From Solibacteraceae bacterium (lineage in GTDB: Bacteria > Acidobacteriota > Terriglobia > Bryobacterales > Bryobacteraceae), in the NCBI GenBank assembly GCA_021324015.1, contig JAJPJX010000211.1, positions 1 to 64,000 on the forward strand: DNA of 64,000 nucleotides, given 5' to 3'. The notes beneath the pieces were generated by a model. It was not told the origin of the DNA. It did not search any database and was given only the letters and a program-made list of their open reading frames with translations. The translations under genes and the position numbers were made by a program. Shown here one piece after another: positions 34,531 through 44,420 of this stretch. Position 1 is the first letter of the stretch, and each line of letters begins with the position of its first letter.

Positions 34531-34989
34531 ATGCGGCAGGCGGTAGTGGCCAAAATCGAAGAAATTGCCCGGCGGGTCGCCGAATCCGAAGGGATGGAAT
34601 TGGTCGATGTGGAATTGAAGGGCGGCGGCAAAAACCAGTTCCTGCGGATCTCCATCGATAAGCCGGCGGGCGTCTCGCACGCCGACTGCGAACTCGTCTC
34701 GCAGCAGGTGGGCACGATTCTGGACGTCGAGGACCTTCTGCCGGGTTCGTACACTCTCGAAATCAGCTCTCCGGGAATCGAACGCAAACTACTCAAGCCG
34801 AAGGATTACGAGCGATTTCAGGGCAAAAAGGCCCGGGTCACCCTGCGCCAGGCGGTGGAGAACCAGCGCCACTGGGAGGGAACCCTGGCCGGCTTCAGTG
34901 AAGGTGTCATCAGCCTGGAAGCAAACGGCAGAACCATCCGGTTCCCGTTCGAACAGGTGGAAAAGGCGAACCTGAAGTTCGAGTGGTGA
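34531..34989 (+). CDS. rimP: Ribosome maturation factor RimP
   Basis: RimP is 152 residues and assists 30S subunit assembly. It shows AESEGMELVDVELKGGG, LRISIDKPAGVSHADCELVS, and the SPGIERKLLKPKDYERFQGKK motif in the middle, followed by the SH3-like C-terminal domain. It is the first gene of the operon with nusA and infB, the common bacterial order, and its leader carries a terminator-like hairpin. Confidence 0.93.
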   Translation: MRQAVVAKIEEIARRVAESEGMELVDVELKGGGKNQFLRISIDKPAGVSHADCELVSQQVGTILDVEDLLPGSYTLEISSPGIERKLLKPKDYERFQGKKARVTLRQAVENQRHWEGTLAGFSEGVISLEANGRTIRFPFEQVEKANLKFEW

Positions 34990-35043
34990 CGCCTCCCCCG
35001 GAAACGTCTTACCGCCAAGCGATAGAGCCAAACGAGGAGCACA

Positions 35044-36558
35044 TTGGAAACCATCTTTCAGTCCATCGAAATTTTGAGCAAGGAAAAGGGTATCGACCCG
35101 CAGATCGTGCTCGACGCGGTGCGCGACGCCATGCTCATCGCCGCCAGGAAGCATTTCCGGACCAACGAGGATTACATCGCCGAGCTGGATGAAAAGACCG
35201 GCGCCATTCAGTTGTTCGCGGTGAAGAAAGTGGTCGAGCAGGTGACCGATCCCTCGCACGAGCTCACCCTGGCGGAGGCTTCGCGCTTGGACCCGGCGGC
35301 CGAAATCGGTTCCGAGGTCCGCATCCAGAAGAACACCGACGCCCTGGGCCGCATCTCCGCGCAAACCGCCAAGCAGGTGATCTTCCAGAAGGTCCGCGAA
35401 GCCGAGCGCGAAACCGTCTACCAGGAATATTCTGGCAGGGTCGGCGAGTTGGTCAACTGCACCGTGAAGCGCATCGAGGGTCCCGACTATATCCTGGACT
35501 TGGGCAAGACCGAATCCCGCCTGCCCAAGAAGGAGCAGTCCAAGCTGGAGAGCTACAGCGTCGGGGACCGCGTCCGCTGCGTCATCAAGATGGTGGACAA
35601 GTCCAGCAAAGGCCCCGGCGTGGTGGTTTCGCGCGCCGTGCCGGAACTAGTGATGCGCCTGTTCGAGCAGGAAGTGCCCGAAATCTACGACAGCACCGTG
35701 GTCATCAAGGGCTGCGCGCGGGAAGCCGGCGAGCGCACCAAGATCGCCGTGCAGAGCCGCGACCGTGACGTGGATAGCGTGGGCGCCTGCGTGGGCATGA
35801 AGGGTATGCGCGTGCAGTCCATCATCCGGGAACTGCGCGGTGAGAAGATCGACATCATCGAGTACTCGGACGACCCGGTGGTCTTTGCCACGCACGCCCT
35901 CAGCCCGGCCAAGATCAGCCGGGTGACCATCCTGGATCCCCAGGAGCGGCACATGGAGGTCATCGTGGATGACTCCCAGCTTTCGCTGGCCATCGGCAAG
36001 AAAGGCCAGAACGTGCGCTTGGCGGCCAAGCTGCTCAACTGGAAGATCGACATCAAGAGCGAAGAGGAGAAGCGTCAGGAGGTCGAATCCGCCATGGCCG
36101 CCCTGGTAGCTCCGGGTGCGCCGGTCTCGGTGCTGATCGATTACGGCCTGGGAGAGAAGCTCGCCGAAAAGCTGCTGGAAGCCGGTGTGGGAACGGTCGA
36201 GAAGCTCGGCCAGATGACTCCGGAGCAGCTCGAGGAGATCCCGGGGATCGGCCCCAAGATGGTGGCCCGCATTCAGGAAGCCGTCAACGCGTATTACGGC
36301 CAGTACGAAGAAGGAGCGGCCAGCCCAGCCGCGCCGGAGGAGCACGCCCCCGCGCCGGCCGGGGAGGCTGCCGCGGAAGAAGCCGCCGCAGGCGAGGCGG
36401 AACCCACCGCGGAGGTGGCGGCTAGCGCCGCACCGGCGGAGGAAGTTGCCTCCAGAGCGGAAACTGTGGAAATGGTGCAACCCGAGTCTGATACGATAAA
36501 GGACTCGGAGCCCGAGACTTCCCCGACGGGAGAACAGGGGGACCGGCCGGAGGTATAG
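35044..36558 (+). CDS. nusA: Transcription termination/antitermination factor NusA
   Basis: NusA is 504 residues. Domains in order: N-terminal RNA-polymerase-binding domain (residues 1-130), S1 domain (GRVGELVNCTVKRIEGPDY near 137), two KH domains (GMKGMRVQSIIRELRGEKID; LSLAIGKKGQNVRLAAKL), and a C-terminal helix-hairpin-helix (LEEIPGIGPKMVARIQE), then an acidic Ala/Glu-rich tail of about 80 residues. The start is TTG, supported by GAGGAG 5 nt upstream. No ylxR or L7Ae-like gene separates it from infB, unlike in many bacteria. Confidence 0.95.
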   Translation: METIFQSIEILSKEKGIDPQIVLDAVRDAMLIAARKHFRTNEDYIAELDEKTGAIQLFAVKKVVEQVTDPSHELTLAEASRLDPAAEIGSEVRIQKNTDALGRISAQTAKQVIFQKVREAERETVYQEYSGRVGELVNCTVKRIEGPDYILDLGKTESRLPKKEQSKLESYSVGDRVRCVIKMVDKSSKGPGVVVSRAVPELVMRLFEQEVPEIYDSTVVIKGCAREAGERTKIAVQSRDRDVDSVGACVGMKGMRVQSIIRELRGEKIDIIEYSDDPVVFATHALSPAKISRVTILDPQERHMEVIVDDSQLSLAIGKKGQNVRLAAKLLNWKIDIKSEEEKRQEVESAMAALVAPGAPVSVLIDYGLGEKLAEKLLEAGVGTVEKLGQMTPEQLEEIPGIGPKMVARIQEAVNAYYGQYEEGAASPAAPEEHAPAPAGEAAAEEAAAGEAEPTAEVAASAAPAEEVASRAETVEMVQPESDTIKDSEPETSPTGEQGDRPEV

Positions 36559-36562
36559 CGTT

Positions 36563-36584
36563 CGTTGCGGGCCTGCCCGCAACG
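36563..36584. other. 10-bp inverted repeat between nusA and infB
   Basis: CGTTGCGGGC and GCCCGCAACG are separated by CT and followed 7 nt later by GTTTTT. The hairpin fills most of the 42-nt gap and could cause partial termination, mRNA processing, or shield the infB start, which has no evident ribosome site. Confidence 0.5.
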
Positions 36585-36600
36585 AGCAAAGTTTTTATCT

Positions 36601-39582
36601 ATGAAGAAGATCCGCATTAACGAGCTGGCCCGGGAGCTTGAGGTGAAGGCCCACGAAATCCTCGATAAACTCCCTGAGTTGGGCGTCCAGGAGAAAAAGA
36701 CGCGCTCCAGTTCGATCGACGAAGATGTGGCGGCGAAGCTGCGGCGTATATTTGGCTTCCCCGCGGAACCCGGCGAGGAAGGCGCGGAGCCAGAGGCCTA
36801 CGCCGAGTCGGAAGCACTGCCAGCCCACGAGCGGGCGCCGGAAGCGGCCCCGCCCGCGCCAACCCCCGCTGCCTCCCAGCCTGCCGCGCCGGTCGAAGCT
36901 CCATCCGTGGCATCCGAGGCAACTCCGGAAACGTCCCCGGAAAAGCCTGTGTTTCGCCCTGCGCAGCCGATCCGGCCGCCCCTGGCGGGTATGACGCCTG
37001 CCGCGCCGCCCGCGGCCCCTCCGCCGGCTCCCACGCCCTCGCGCCCGGCGGTGACCGTCCGCGGACCCGAAGCGCCCGTAACCCCTCCGGCGGCGGTGAT
37101 CGCACCGGGCCGGCCGGCCGCTCCGCAGGCCAAGCCGTTGCCGGTAGCTCCCAAACCCGGCCAGATTCTCTCCGGACCGCGCCAGCCCTTCCCGGCGGCC
37201 GTAACTGAAGGGGTCCGCGTGCCCGGCGCTCCGAGTCTTCCTAAGCCCGCGATTATCCCGCGCACGCAGCCGCTGCGCGCCGCCACACCGGCAACTCCCG
37301 CAGCGCCTGCGGCATCCGCGGCTCCCGCGGCGGGGGCGCCGGCGGCGCCCACGCCAGGCACGCCGCGGCCCGCGCCACAAGGCCGCCCGTTGGTGGGCCA
37401 GCCCGCCGCGCGTCCCGTGGTTCCGCCCCGGCCCGATCTGGTGGCCAAACTGAGCCAACCCCGTCCGGCTTCGCCGGTGCCGGGTGTACCCGCCCCGGTG
37501 CCGCGTCCCGGCGTGCCACTCCGGCCGCAAGCGACGCCCGTGCCGGGCCAGCCGATCTATCGCGGCCCCATTCGCCCCGGCCAACCCATCGTGGCCCGCC
37601 AGGGTGCCAGACCCGGAGCCCCGGCCCGTCCCGGCGGCCCGCGGCCCATGCACCCGACCTCCCGCCCGCGGTTGGACGCCGGTGTGGCGCCTCCACCGGA
37701 CCAGCAACGCCGCCTCCCCGATAAGCGCGGGGCTCGTCCGCAGCGCGATCGGCAAGCGGAGCCGGAAGAGAAAATCCTGCGCCCGGCCAGCCGGCGGCAA
37801 GCCGAGCAAGGTCCCCCGCCCATCAACCGCGCCATCACCATTTCCGAGGGCATCACGGTCAAGGAACTCTCCGAGAAGTTGGACGTCAAGGCCAACCTGG
37901 TGATCAAGAAGCTGGTGGATCGCAACATCTTCGCCACGATCAACCAGACCCTCGACTCCAAGCTGGCCAACGAGATCGCCCGCGAGTTCGGCGCTTCCAC
38001 GAGCACGGTGACCTACGAAGAGGAAGCCATGCAGCAGATCGAAGTGGCTGAAGTGGAGAAAGATCTGCACAAGCGGGCCCCCGTGGTCACCATCATGGGC
38101 CACGTCGATCACGGCAAAACCTCGCTGCTGGACGCCATCCGGGAAGCCAACGTGGCCGGCAAGGAAGCCGGCGGCATCACCCAGCACATCGGCGCCTATT
38201 ACGTGGAAAAGGACGGCCGCAAAGTAGTCTTCATCGACACGCCTGGCCACGAGGCGTTCACCCGTATGCGGGCGCGCGGCGCGAGGGTCACCGACATCGT
38301 GGTCCTGGTGGTGGCGGCGGACGACGGGGTGATGCCCCAGACGCTCGAGGCCATCGATCATGCCCGCGCCGCCAAGGTGCCCATCATCGTGGCCATCAAC
38401 AAGATCGACAAGGCCGATGCGCAACCGGAGCGCATCAAGCAGCAATTGGCCGACCGTGGGCTGCTGGCCGAGGATTGGGGCGGCGATACCGTCATGGTGC
38501 CCGTCTCGGCGCGCGCCAAGACCAACCTCGACCTGCTGCTCGAAATGATCCTGCTCGTAGCCGACCTGCAGGATCTCAAAGCCAACCCCGCCCGGCCAGC
38601 CATGGGAACGGTGCTCGAAGCCAAGCTGGACCGCGGCCGCGGACCGGTGGCCACTGTGCTGGTGCGCAACGGCACGCTGCACGTGGGCGACTTCTTTATT
38701 TGCGGCGCCGTGTTCGGCAAGGTGCGCGCCATGCTCAACGACCGCGCCCAGCAGGTGCGCGAGGCGGAGCCCTCCACCCCGGTGGAGGTGCTGGGCCTCG
38801 AATCCCTGCCCGAAGCCGGCGACGACTTCCAGGTGGTGACCGATACCGCCAAGGCCAAACAGATCGTGCTGTACCGCGAGGCCAAGGCTCGCGAGGCCAG
38901 TATGGCCAAAAGCAGCCGCCTGACCCTCGAGCAGTTGCAGAAACAACTGGTCAGCGGAGAAGTCAAGGAGCTGGCCATGATCCTGAAAACCGACGTGGGC
39001 GGCTCCGCCGAGGTGCTCACCGAGACCCTCCAAAAACTCTCCAACGACAAGGTCAAGGTGCGCGTCCTGCACAGCGGCGTGGGCGCCATCAACGAGTCCG
39101 ACGTGCTGCTGGCTTCCGCCTCCGACGCCATCATCATCGGCTTCAACGTACGCCCGGAGCGCAACGCGGCGGCCCTGGCGGAGCAGGAAAAGGTGGATAT
39201 CCGCCTGCACACCATCATTTACAACTTGACCGACGAGATCAAACGGGCCATGTCCGGCCTGCTCGAGCCGGTCTTCCGCGAGGTTTACCAGGGCAAGGCC
39301 GAGGTGCGCGAAACCTTCCGCATCAGCAAGGTGGGCAACGTGGCCGGCTGCTTTGTTCAGGACGGCACGCTCTCCCGCGGCAGCGAGGTGCGCCTCCTGC
39401 GCGACAACGTGGTGGTCTACACCGGCAAGATCGCCTCCCTGCGCCGCTTCAAGGACGACGTCTCCGAAGTCAAAACCGGGATGGAATGCGGCGTCACGCT
39501 GGAAAACTATGGGGACGTCAAGCAGGGCGATATCATGGAAGCGTTCGTCACCGAGCGCGTCGCGAGCGAAGTGTTTGCCTGA
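36601..39582 (+). CDS. infB: Translation initiation factor IF-2
   Basis: IF-2 is 993 residues and delivers initiator tRNA to the 30S subunit with GTP. It has an IF2_N domain at residues 1-50 ([18 protein letters not shown]), then about 350 residues rich in Pro, Ala, Gly and Arg, a second IF2_N-like domain near 415 ([19 protein letters not shown]), and the GTPase: GHVDHGKTS near 500, [20 protein letters not shown]. Domains II-IV follow to the C-terminus. The low-complexity linker is unusually long and accounts for the protein's size. The ATG lacks a clear ribosome site. Confidence 0.96.
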   Translation: MKKIRINELARELEVKAHEILDKLPELGVQEKKTRSSSIDEDVAAKLRRIFGFPAEPGEEGAEPEAYAESEALPAHERAPEAAPPAPTPAASQPAAPVEAPSVASEATPETSPEKPVFRPAQPIRPPLAGMTPAAPPAAPPPAPTPSRPAVTVRGPEAPVTPPAAVIAPGRPAAPQAKPLPVAPKPGQILSGPRQPFPAAVTEGVRVPGAPSLPKPAIIPRTQPLRAATPATPAAPAASAAPAAGAPAAPTPGTPRPAPQGRPLVGQPAARPVVPPRPDLVAKLSQPRPASPVPGVPAPVPRPGVPLRPQATPVPGQPIYRGPIRPGQPIVARQGARPGAPARPGGPRPMHPTSRPRLDAGVAPPPDQQRRLPDKRGARPQRDRQAEPEEKILRPASRRQAEQGPPPINRAITISEGITVKELSEKLDVKANLVIKKLVDRNIFATINQTLDSKLANEIAREFGASTSTVTYEEEAMQQIEVAEVEKDLHKRAPVVTIMGHVDHGKTSLLDAIREANVAGKEAGGITQHIGAYYVEKDGRKVVFIDTPGHEAFTRMRARGARVTDIVVLVVAADDGVMPQTLEAIDHARAAKVPIIVAINKIDKADAQPERIKQQLADRGLLAEDWGGDTVMVPVSARAKTNLDLLLEMILLVADLQDLKANPARPAMGTVLEAKLDRGRGPVATVLVRNGTLHVGDFFICGAVFGKVRAMLNDRAQQVREAEPSTPVEVLGLESLPEAGDDFQVVTDTAKAKQIVLYREAKAREASMAKSSRLTLEQLQKQLVSGEVKELAMILKTDVGGSAEVLTETLQKLSNDKVKVRVLHSGVGAINESDVLLASASDAIIIGFNVRPERNAAALAEQEKVDIRLHTIIYNLTDEIKRAMSGLLEPVFREVYQGKAEVRETFRISKVGNVAGCFVQDGTLSRGSEVRLLRDNVVVYTGKIASLRRFKDDVSEVKTGMECGVTLENYGDVKQGDIMEAFVTERVASEVFA

Positions 39583-39614
39583 TCCGCGCCGGAAAGGCGC
39601 CGGAGTAGCAGCCC

Positions 39615-39902
39615 ATGCCGACCGTTGGGGTTCTCACGCTGGAGTTGCGGCTGGAGAACTCCCACTCACTGAAAGACAAGCGGCAGGTGGTCAAGAGCCT
39701 CAAAGACCGCCTGCGGAACAAATTTAACGTCGCGGTGGCCGAAATCGACTACCAGGACCTGTGGCAGCGCGCGGCAGTGGCCGCCGTTACGGTGTCCTCC
39801 GATCATAGCCACGCCCAGCGGGTGCTCGCATCCGTGGAAGAGGAAGCCGTTTCGTTTCTTGGGGATGGTCTGGCCGGCGCGACCATCGAGTGGCTGGCAT
39901 GA
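39615..39902 (+). CDS. DUF503 family protein (YlxP-like)
   Basis: A 95-residue protein with the DUF503 signature (LTLELRLENSHSLKDKRQVV, VKSLKDRLRNKFNVAVAEID). Members often lie between infB and rbfA, as here, and are suspected to take part in ribosome biogenesis, but no activity is settled. GGAG lies upstream of the ATG, 33 nt after infB. Confidence 0.9.
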   Translation: MPTVGVLTLELRLENSHSLKDKRQVVKSLKDRLRNKFNVAVAEIDYQDLWQRAAVAAVTVSSDHSHAQRVLASVEEEAVSFLGDGLAGATIEWLA

Positions 39903-39965
39903 CCGTGGCGACCGGGCACCACGGCCAGGCAACCCGGGGCGGGCACGTTTCCCGATTTCTGCATT

Positions 39966-40334
39966 ATGCATGATCACCGCATCGAACGAGTCTCCGAGGC
40001 GCTGCGGGAGGAGCTGTACGAAATCATTGGTTTCGAGATGGACGATCCGCGCCTGGGGGGTATCGCAGTCACCGAGGTGCAGGTGAGCCCGGACTCCCGG
40101 CACGCCCACGTGAAGGTGTGCCTGGAAGGCGATGACTTGGAGCAGCGGCGTGCCCTCTCCGCCCTGGACCACGCCCGCCATTACCTGCGCCAGGAACTGG
40201 CCCGCCGCCTGAACCTGCGCAAGGTGCCGGAACTGCACTTTGAGCCGGATGCCTGGGCGGACGCCCCCGCCCGCATCGAACTTCTCCTGAAACGGGCCAA
40301 GAAAAAGCGTGGAGCGACCGAAAAGCAGCCCTAA
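39966..40334 (+). CDS. rbfA: Ribosome-binding factor A
   Basis: RbfA is 122 residues with a KH-like fold: RIERVSEALREELYEII at the start, VTEVQVSPDSRHAHVKVCL, and LRQELARRLNLRKVPELHF near the C-terminus, ending with a basic tail. It matures the 5' end of 16S rRNA. Its last codons overlap the next gene (apbE) by 26 bp. Confidence 0.94.
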   Translation: MHDHRIERVSEALREELYEIIGFEMDDPRLGGIAVTEVQVSPDSRHAHVKVCLEGDDLEQRRALSALDHARHYLRQELARRLNLRKVPELHFEPDAWADAPARIELLLKRAKKKRGATEKQP

Positions 40335-41316
40335 AGTCAAACAAATTGTGCTAGTTTTGTTTTTGTTGGCAGCCGCGTGGGGGCGTCCCGCGGCCGGCGC
40401 CGAATTGCTCCGGCTGGAGCAGAGCGCCGATGCCATGGGCTCGACCTATTCCGTGGCCGTGTATGGAGAGGACCGGAACCAGATGGAGACGGCTGTCGAA
40501 GCGGCGTTTGATGAAGTCCGGCGCCTGGACAACCTGCTCTCCAACTACAAGCCCGACAGCGAGTGGAGCCAGGTCAACCGCTCCGCCGCTGAGCATCCCG
40601 TGGCCGTCTCGGCCGAACTGTATCAACTGCTCTCCGAATGCCTGCACTACAGCGCGGAGAGCGAAGGGGCTTTCGATATCACCGTGGGTCCGCTGATGAA
40701 GGTCTGGGGGTTCTACAAGGGCACGGGCCGCCTCCCGCACAAGGCCGAGGTGCTGGCCGCCCTGACGCGCGTGGGGTATGGGCACGTGCATCTCGATCCG
40801 GAGCGGCTCACGGTGAGCTTCGACCGGGAGGGCCTGGAACTCGACCCCGGGGGCATCGGCAAGGGCTATGCGGTGGATCGCATGGTGGAGGTCCTCAAGC
40901 AGAAAGGCATCCACATCGCCTTGGTTTCGGGTTCCGGCAGCAGCATCTACGGGCTGGGCGCTCCTCCGAGCGAGCCCCGCGGCTGGAAAATCACCATCCG
41001 CGACCCCAAGAGCGAGCGCAAAACCGTGGCCACGGTGTATCTGAAAGACGAGTCCCTCTCCACCTCCGGCAGCTACGAAAAGTTTTTCCGGGCGGAAGGC
41101 AAGATCTGGGCGCACATCATGGATCCGCGCACCGGATACCCGGCTCCAGGCATGCTCTCGGTCTCGGTGATGGCGCCTCGCACCCTCGACAGCGAGGCAT
41201 GGACGAAGCCTTATTTCATCAACGGCCGCCAGTGGGCGGCCCGACATCTGCAACCAGGATTTCGCGCATTTTTTTGCGAAGACAGGACGGAACAGGCATG
41301 CGCGTGGCTCCAATGA
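40309..41316 (+). CDS. apbE: FAD:protein FMN transferase
   Basis: ApbE is 335 residues with a signal peptide (IVLVLFLLAAAWGRPAAG). Signatures: GSTYSVAVYG, SNYKPDSEWSQVN, ESEGAFDITVGPLMKVWGF, LDPGGIGKGYAVDRMVEVL and SLSTSGSYEKFF, with HIMDPRTGYPAPG near the end. It flavinylates Thr residues of exported redox subunits such as Nqr/Rnf components. The start is GTG inside rbfA; its stop overlaps the hemE start (ATGA). Being chained to rbfA and hemE is unusual for this enzyme. Confidence 0.92.
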   Translation: MERPKSSPKVKQIVLVLFLLAAAWGRPAAGAELLRLEQSADAMGSTYSVAVYGEDRNQMETAVEAAFDEVRRLDNLLSNYKPDSEWSQVNRSAAEHPVAVSAELYQLLSECLHYSAESEGAFDITVGPLMKVWGFYKGTGRLPHKAEVLAALTRVGYGHVHLDPERLTVSFDREGLELDPGGIGKGYAVDRMVEVLKQKGIHIALVSGSGSSIYGLGAPPSEPRGWKITIRDPKSERKTVATVYLKDESLSTSGSYEKFFRAEGKIWAHIMDPRTGYPAPGMLSVSVMAPRTLDSEAWTKPYFINGRQWAARHLQPGFRAFFCEDRTEQACAWLQ

Positions 41317-42335
41317 CAAGCCGCTTTTTGGATGCGTGCAGGCGCAGACCCACGGATGTGCGGCCCGTGTGGTTTATGCGCCAGGCGGGCCGGTATCTCC
41401 GGCAGTACCGGGAAATCCGGGCCCGGCACGGCATCCTGGAAATCTGTAAGCGCCCGGATCTGGCGGCGACGGTGACCTTGCAACCCGTCGAGATCCTGGA
41501 CGTGGACGCGGCGATCATCTTCGCCGATCTCCTTCTGCCGGTCGAGCCCATGGGACTGAAGCTGCGGTTCGTGGCCGGCGAAGGCCCCTCCATCAGCAAC
41601 CCCGTGCACACTTCTTCCGACGTGGATTCTCTTTCCACCGCGAACACGGACGATCTGGGGTACGTGGGCGAGGCCATCCAGGCGGTGGTGCGAGCCCTCT
41701 CCGGAAAAGTGCCGGTGATCGGCTTCGTGGGCGCCCCTTTCACCCTGGCCAGCTACATGATCGAGGGCGGCGCTTCCCGCAACTACATTCGCACCAAGAA
41801 GATGATGTACGGCGACGAGACCCTGTGGCGGCGCCTGATGGGCAAAATCGTGGACGTGCAGGCGCCCTTCGCCAGCCTCCAGGTTACCGCCGGGGCGCGG
41901 GCCATTCAGGTCTTCGATAGCTGGGTGGGCGCGCTGAGCCCGGACGACTACGTGCGCTTCGTGCAGCCTTATTCGCGCGCCCTGATCGAGCGCATCCGAT
42001 CCGCCGGCGTGCCGGTCATCCATTTCGGCACCGGCGCTTCCGGCTTCTTCCGCGAGTTGCACGCCGCGGGCGGCGACGTCATGGGCGTAGACTGGCGCGC
42101 CAACATCGACCAGGCCTGGATGGACATCAGCTACCGCTCCGCCATCCAGGGCAACCTCGATCCGGTGGCTCTCTTCGCCCCCCTTCCCGAGCTGAAGTTG
42201 AAAATCGCCGAATTGCTCAAGCGCACCGGCGCGCGCCCCGGCCATATCTTCAACGTGGGCCACGGCATCCTTCCCGAGACGCCGGTGGAGAACGTGAAGG
42301 CGGCCGTGGAGATGGTGCGGGAATTCCGCCCATGA
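41313..42335 (+). CDS. hemE: Uroporphyrinogen decarboxylase
   Basis: HemE is 340 residues. RRPTDVRPVWFMRQAGRYL is the diagnostic N-terminal motif with the substrate-binding Arg, followed by FADLLLPVEPMGL, GFVGAPFTLASYMIEGG, VFDSWVGALSPDDY and FNVGHGILPETPVENV. It converts uroporphyrinogen III to coproporphyrinogen III. ATG at 41313 overlaps the apbE stop as ATGA; an in-frame ATG at 41298 is an alternative. Distinct from the zinc-site UroD paralogue at the left of the window. Confidence 0.96.
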   Translation: MTSRFLDACRRRPTDVRPVWFMRQAGRYLRQYREIRARHGILEICKRPDLAATVTLQPVEILDVDAAIIFADLLLPVEPMGLKLRFVAGEGPSISNPVHTSSDVDSLSTANTDDLGYVGEAIQAVVRALSGKVPVIGFVGAPFTLASYMIEGGASRNYIRTKKMMYGDETLWRRLMGKIVDVQAPFASLQVTAGARAIQVFDSWVGALSPDDYVRFVQPYSRALIERIRSAGVPVIHFGTGASGFFRELHAAGGDVMGVDWRANIDQAWMDISYRSAIQGNLDPVALFAPLPELKLKIAELLKRTGARPGHIFNVGHGILPETPVENVKAAVEMVREFRP

Positions 42336-42360
42336 GGCGAGCGGCCGCGCACGCCCCCCG

Positions 42361-43734
42361 ATGCCCCGTGTAACCATCATCGGCGGCGGGATCTCGGGCC
42401 TTTCCACCGCGTACTATCTGGCCAAAGCCGGCATCCCTTCCACTCTGGTCGAATCCCGGCCGCGGCTGGGCGGCGTGATTCAGACCGAACGCGTCGAAGG
42501 TTGCGTGATCGAGGGCGGTCCCGACAGTTTCCTGTCCATCAAGCCGGCTGCCATGGAGCTGGTGCGCGAACTGGGCCTGGCGGACCAGGTGATTGGCTCC
42601 AACGATCATCTCCGCAAGACGTACGTCTGGAAGCGCGGGCGCCTGGTGCCTATCCCCGACGGGCTGCAACTCATGGTGCCCACCAAGGTTCTACCCATGC
42701 TGGGCAGCCGCCTGCTGAGCTGGTCCACCAAGCTGCGCATGGGCATGGAGCTGTTTCACCCGCCCGCCGGGGTTCCGCGCGGGGACCGCTCCGTGGCTGA
42801 GTTCGTGCGCGCGCACTACGGCCAGGAGGCCGTGGACTACCTCACCGAGCCGCTGCTTTCCGGCATCTATGGCGGCGACCCGAACCTGCTGAGCATCGCC
42901 AGCGTCCTGCCGCGCTTCGTGGAGATGGAGGCGCGCTACGGCAGCCTCACCCGGGGGGTCCTCAAGGAACGCAAGGCCGCCCGCGCGCAGGCCGCCAAAC
43001 TGCCCCTGTTCCGCACGCTGAAAGGCGGCCTGGCCCAGTTGATCGAGGCGCTCGGGAAGGCCCTGGCCAGCGGCCTCACGGTGATCTCCGGAAGCGCCGA
43101 GGCCCTGGAGCGCAATGGCTGCGGATTCCGCGTCCGCGTGAAGGGAGACTGGCTGGAAACCGAGCGGCTCGTGCTGGCCTGCCCCGCGCACGCCGCCGGA
43201 GGGCTGCTCGGCACGCTCGCGCCGGACGCAGCCGCGCTGCTGGCTGCTGTCCCCTATAGCTCCTCGATGACCGTGGCCTTGGGGTTTGATCAGAACGCCT
43301 TTCCCCGCCCCCTCCACGGCTTCGGATTCCTGGTGCCCAAACGCGAGCGCCGCCGCCTGGTCGCCTGTACCTGGGTGGGCACCAAGTTCCCCTTCCGGGT
43401 TCCCGACGGGCTGGCCGTGCTGCGCTGTTTTTTGGGCGGCGCGCAAGATGCCGGCGTGCTGGCCGAAAGCGACGACGCCGTGGTGGCCGCCGTGACCGAA
43501 GAACTCCGCCGGATCGTGGGGGTGGCTGCCCCGCCCCGTTTCACCCGTATCTTCCGCTGGCCCGCCTCCATGGCCCAGTACACCGTGGGCCACCAGGATC
43601 GCATGGCCGAGCTCCAGGCCCGCCTCGCCGCCCTGCCGGGCCTGCACCTGGCCGGCAACGCCTACCAGGGCATCGGCATCCCCGACTGCATCCGCACGGG
43701 CAAGCAGGCCGCCGAGGCGATTGCGGGGGTATAG
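42361..43734 (+). CDS. hemY: Protoporphyrinogen/coproporphyrinogen oxidase (HemY type)
   Basis: An FAD enzyme of 457 residues. VTIIGGGISGLSTAYYLAK is the dinucleotide-binding motif, followed by PRLGGVIQTERVEGCVIEGG and PDSFL, and the C-terminal FAD contact GNAYQGIGIPDCIRTGKQA. It oxidises protoporphyrinogen IX or, in the coproporphyrin route, coproporphyrinogen III; no hemH or hemQ is in the window to decide which. It follows hemE by 25 nt and ends the long rimP-to-haem run, just before the accessory island. Confidence 0.93.
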   Translation: MPRVTIIGGGISGLSTAYYLAKAGIPSTLVESRPRLGGVIQTERVEGCVIEGGPDSFLSIKPAAMELVRELGLADQVIGSNDHLRKTYVWKRGRLVPIPDGLQLMVPTKVLPMLGSRLLSWSTKLRMGMELFHPPAGVPRGDRSVAEFVRAHYGQEAVDYLTEPLLSGIYGGDPNLLSIASVLPRFVEMEARYGSLTRGVLKERKAARAQAAKLPLFRTLKGGLAQLIEALGKALASGLTVISGSAEALERNGCGFRVRVKGDWLETERLVLACPAHAAGGLLGTLAPDAAALLAAVPYSSSMTVALGFDQNAFPRPLHGFGFLVPKRERRRLVACTWVGTKFPFRVPDGLAVLRCFLGGAQDAGVLAESDDAVVAAVTEELRRIVGVAAPPRFTRIFRWPASMAQYTVGHQDRMAELQARLAALPGLHLAGNAYQGIGIPDCIRTGKQAAEAIAGV

Positions 43735-43812
43735 GCCGCCGGATCAGCCATTGAACATAGAGATGGCGGACAAAACAGCCGTCGAATCCCGATCTCTTCG
43801 CATCGGGGGTCT

Positions 43813-44145
43813 TCAAGACAGGGCCAGGAATGACTTCTGCTCATCTGCGAGGAACTCTTCGAGTTCGGCGGCCCGCCTTCGAAGCAGCGCTTCAATAGCT
43901 TTTGTCGAGCAATTGCCCAGGCTCAGCCATACGATCTTGGGAGGGTGCCCAAAAAGAAAGCTGCGCTGCCGGAAGTCCGCGTCTTTCGTAACGATGGCGA
44001 ACCCGTGGCGGGCAGCATATTCCCAAATGACGACGTCGCTGGCCTCGCGCAGGCCGACTTCGCGCACATGAGTGGAATCCGGGAACAGGTCGGAAAGCGT
44101 CTTGCACAGCCACGGCGAGACGTTCTGGTCAAAGAGAAGCTTCAC
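43813..44145 (-). CDS. DUF5615 PIN-like toxin
   Basis: A 110-residue PIN-like protein: MKLLFDQNVSPWLCKTL with the first conserved Asp, HVREVGLREASDVVIWEYA, and VTKDADFRQRSFLFGHPPKI with the next acidic pair. Members pair with DUF433 antitoxins and are presumed RNases. The start is GTG, overlapping the DUF433 stop as GTGA, so the toxin is translated only after the antitoxin. The catalytic acidic residues appear intact. Confidence 0.87.
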   Translation of the reverse strand: MKLLFDQNVSPWLCKTLSDLFPDSTHVREVGLREASDVVIWEYAARHGFAIVTKDADFRQRSFLFGHPPKIVWLSLGNCSTKAIEALLRRRAAELEEFLADEQKSFLALS

Positions 44146-44366
44146 GCAGGAATGCTTGCCAGCCGTCGTTCGCGGTCCGCGGCAAAGGCCAGGCAGGCGC
44201 GGATGTCCTCGCGAGTGAGGTCAGGGAAGTCATGCAGGATTTCGTCTTCGCTCATTCCCGACGCGAGATAGTCGAGCACGTCGTAGACGGTGATGCGCAT
44301 TCCGCGGATGCAGGGCTTGCCACCCATCTTGCCCGGCTCGATGGTGATGATATGGCTGTAATCCAT
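44142..44366 (-). CDS. DUF433 antitoxin
   Basis: A 74-residue protein with the DUF433 signature: ITIEPGKMGGKPCIRGMRIT, VYDVLDYLASGMSEDEIL, HDFPDLTREDIRACL. It has a helix-turn-helix-like fold and should neutralise the DUF5615 toxin and repress the pair. The start is uncertain: ATG at 44366 fits the family; ATGs at 44372 and 44399 are in frame. Confidence 0.87.
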   Translation of the reverse strand: MDYSHIITIEPGKMGGKPCIRGMRITVYDVLDYLASGMSEDEILHDFPDLTREDIRACLAFAADRERRLASIPA

Positions 44367-44420
44367 AAGCATACGTCTCGCTGCGTCTACAGACAACATA
44401 CCAAGGACACTTCGAAACGG

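Noticed and set aside
36595-39210. 871-codon open frame antisense to infB
   Set aside because: It is the reverse-complement shadow of a GC-rich gene; its protein has low-complexity His/Arg/Gly composition and no domain, while infB is certain on the other strand.
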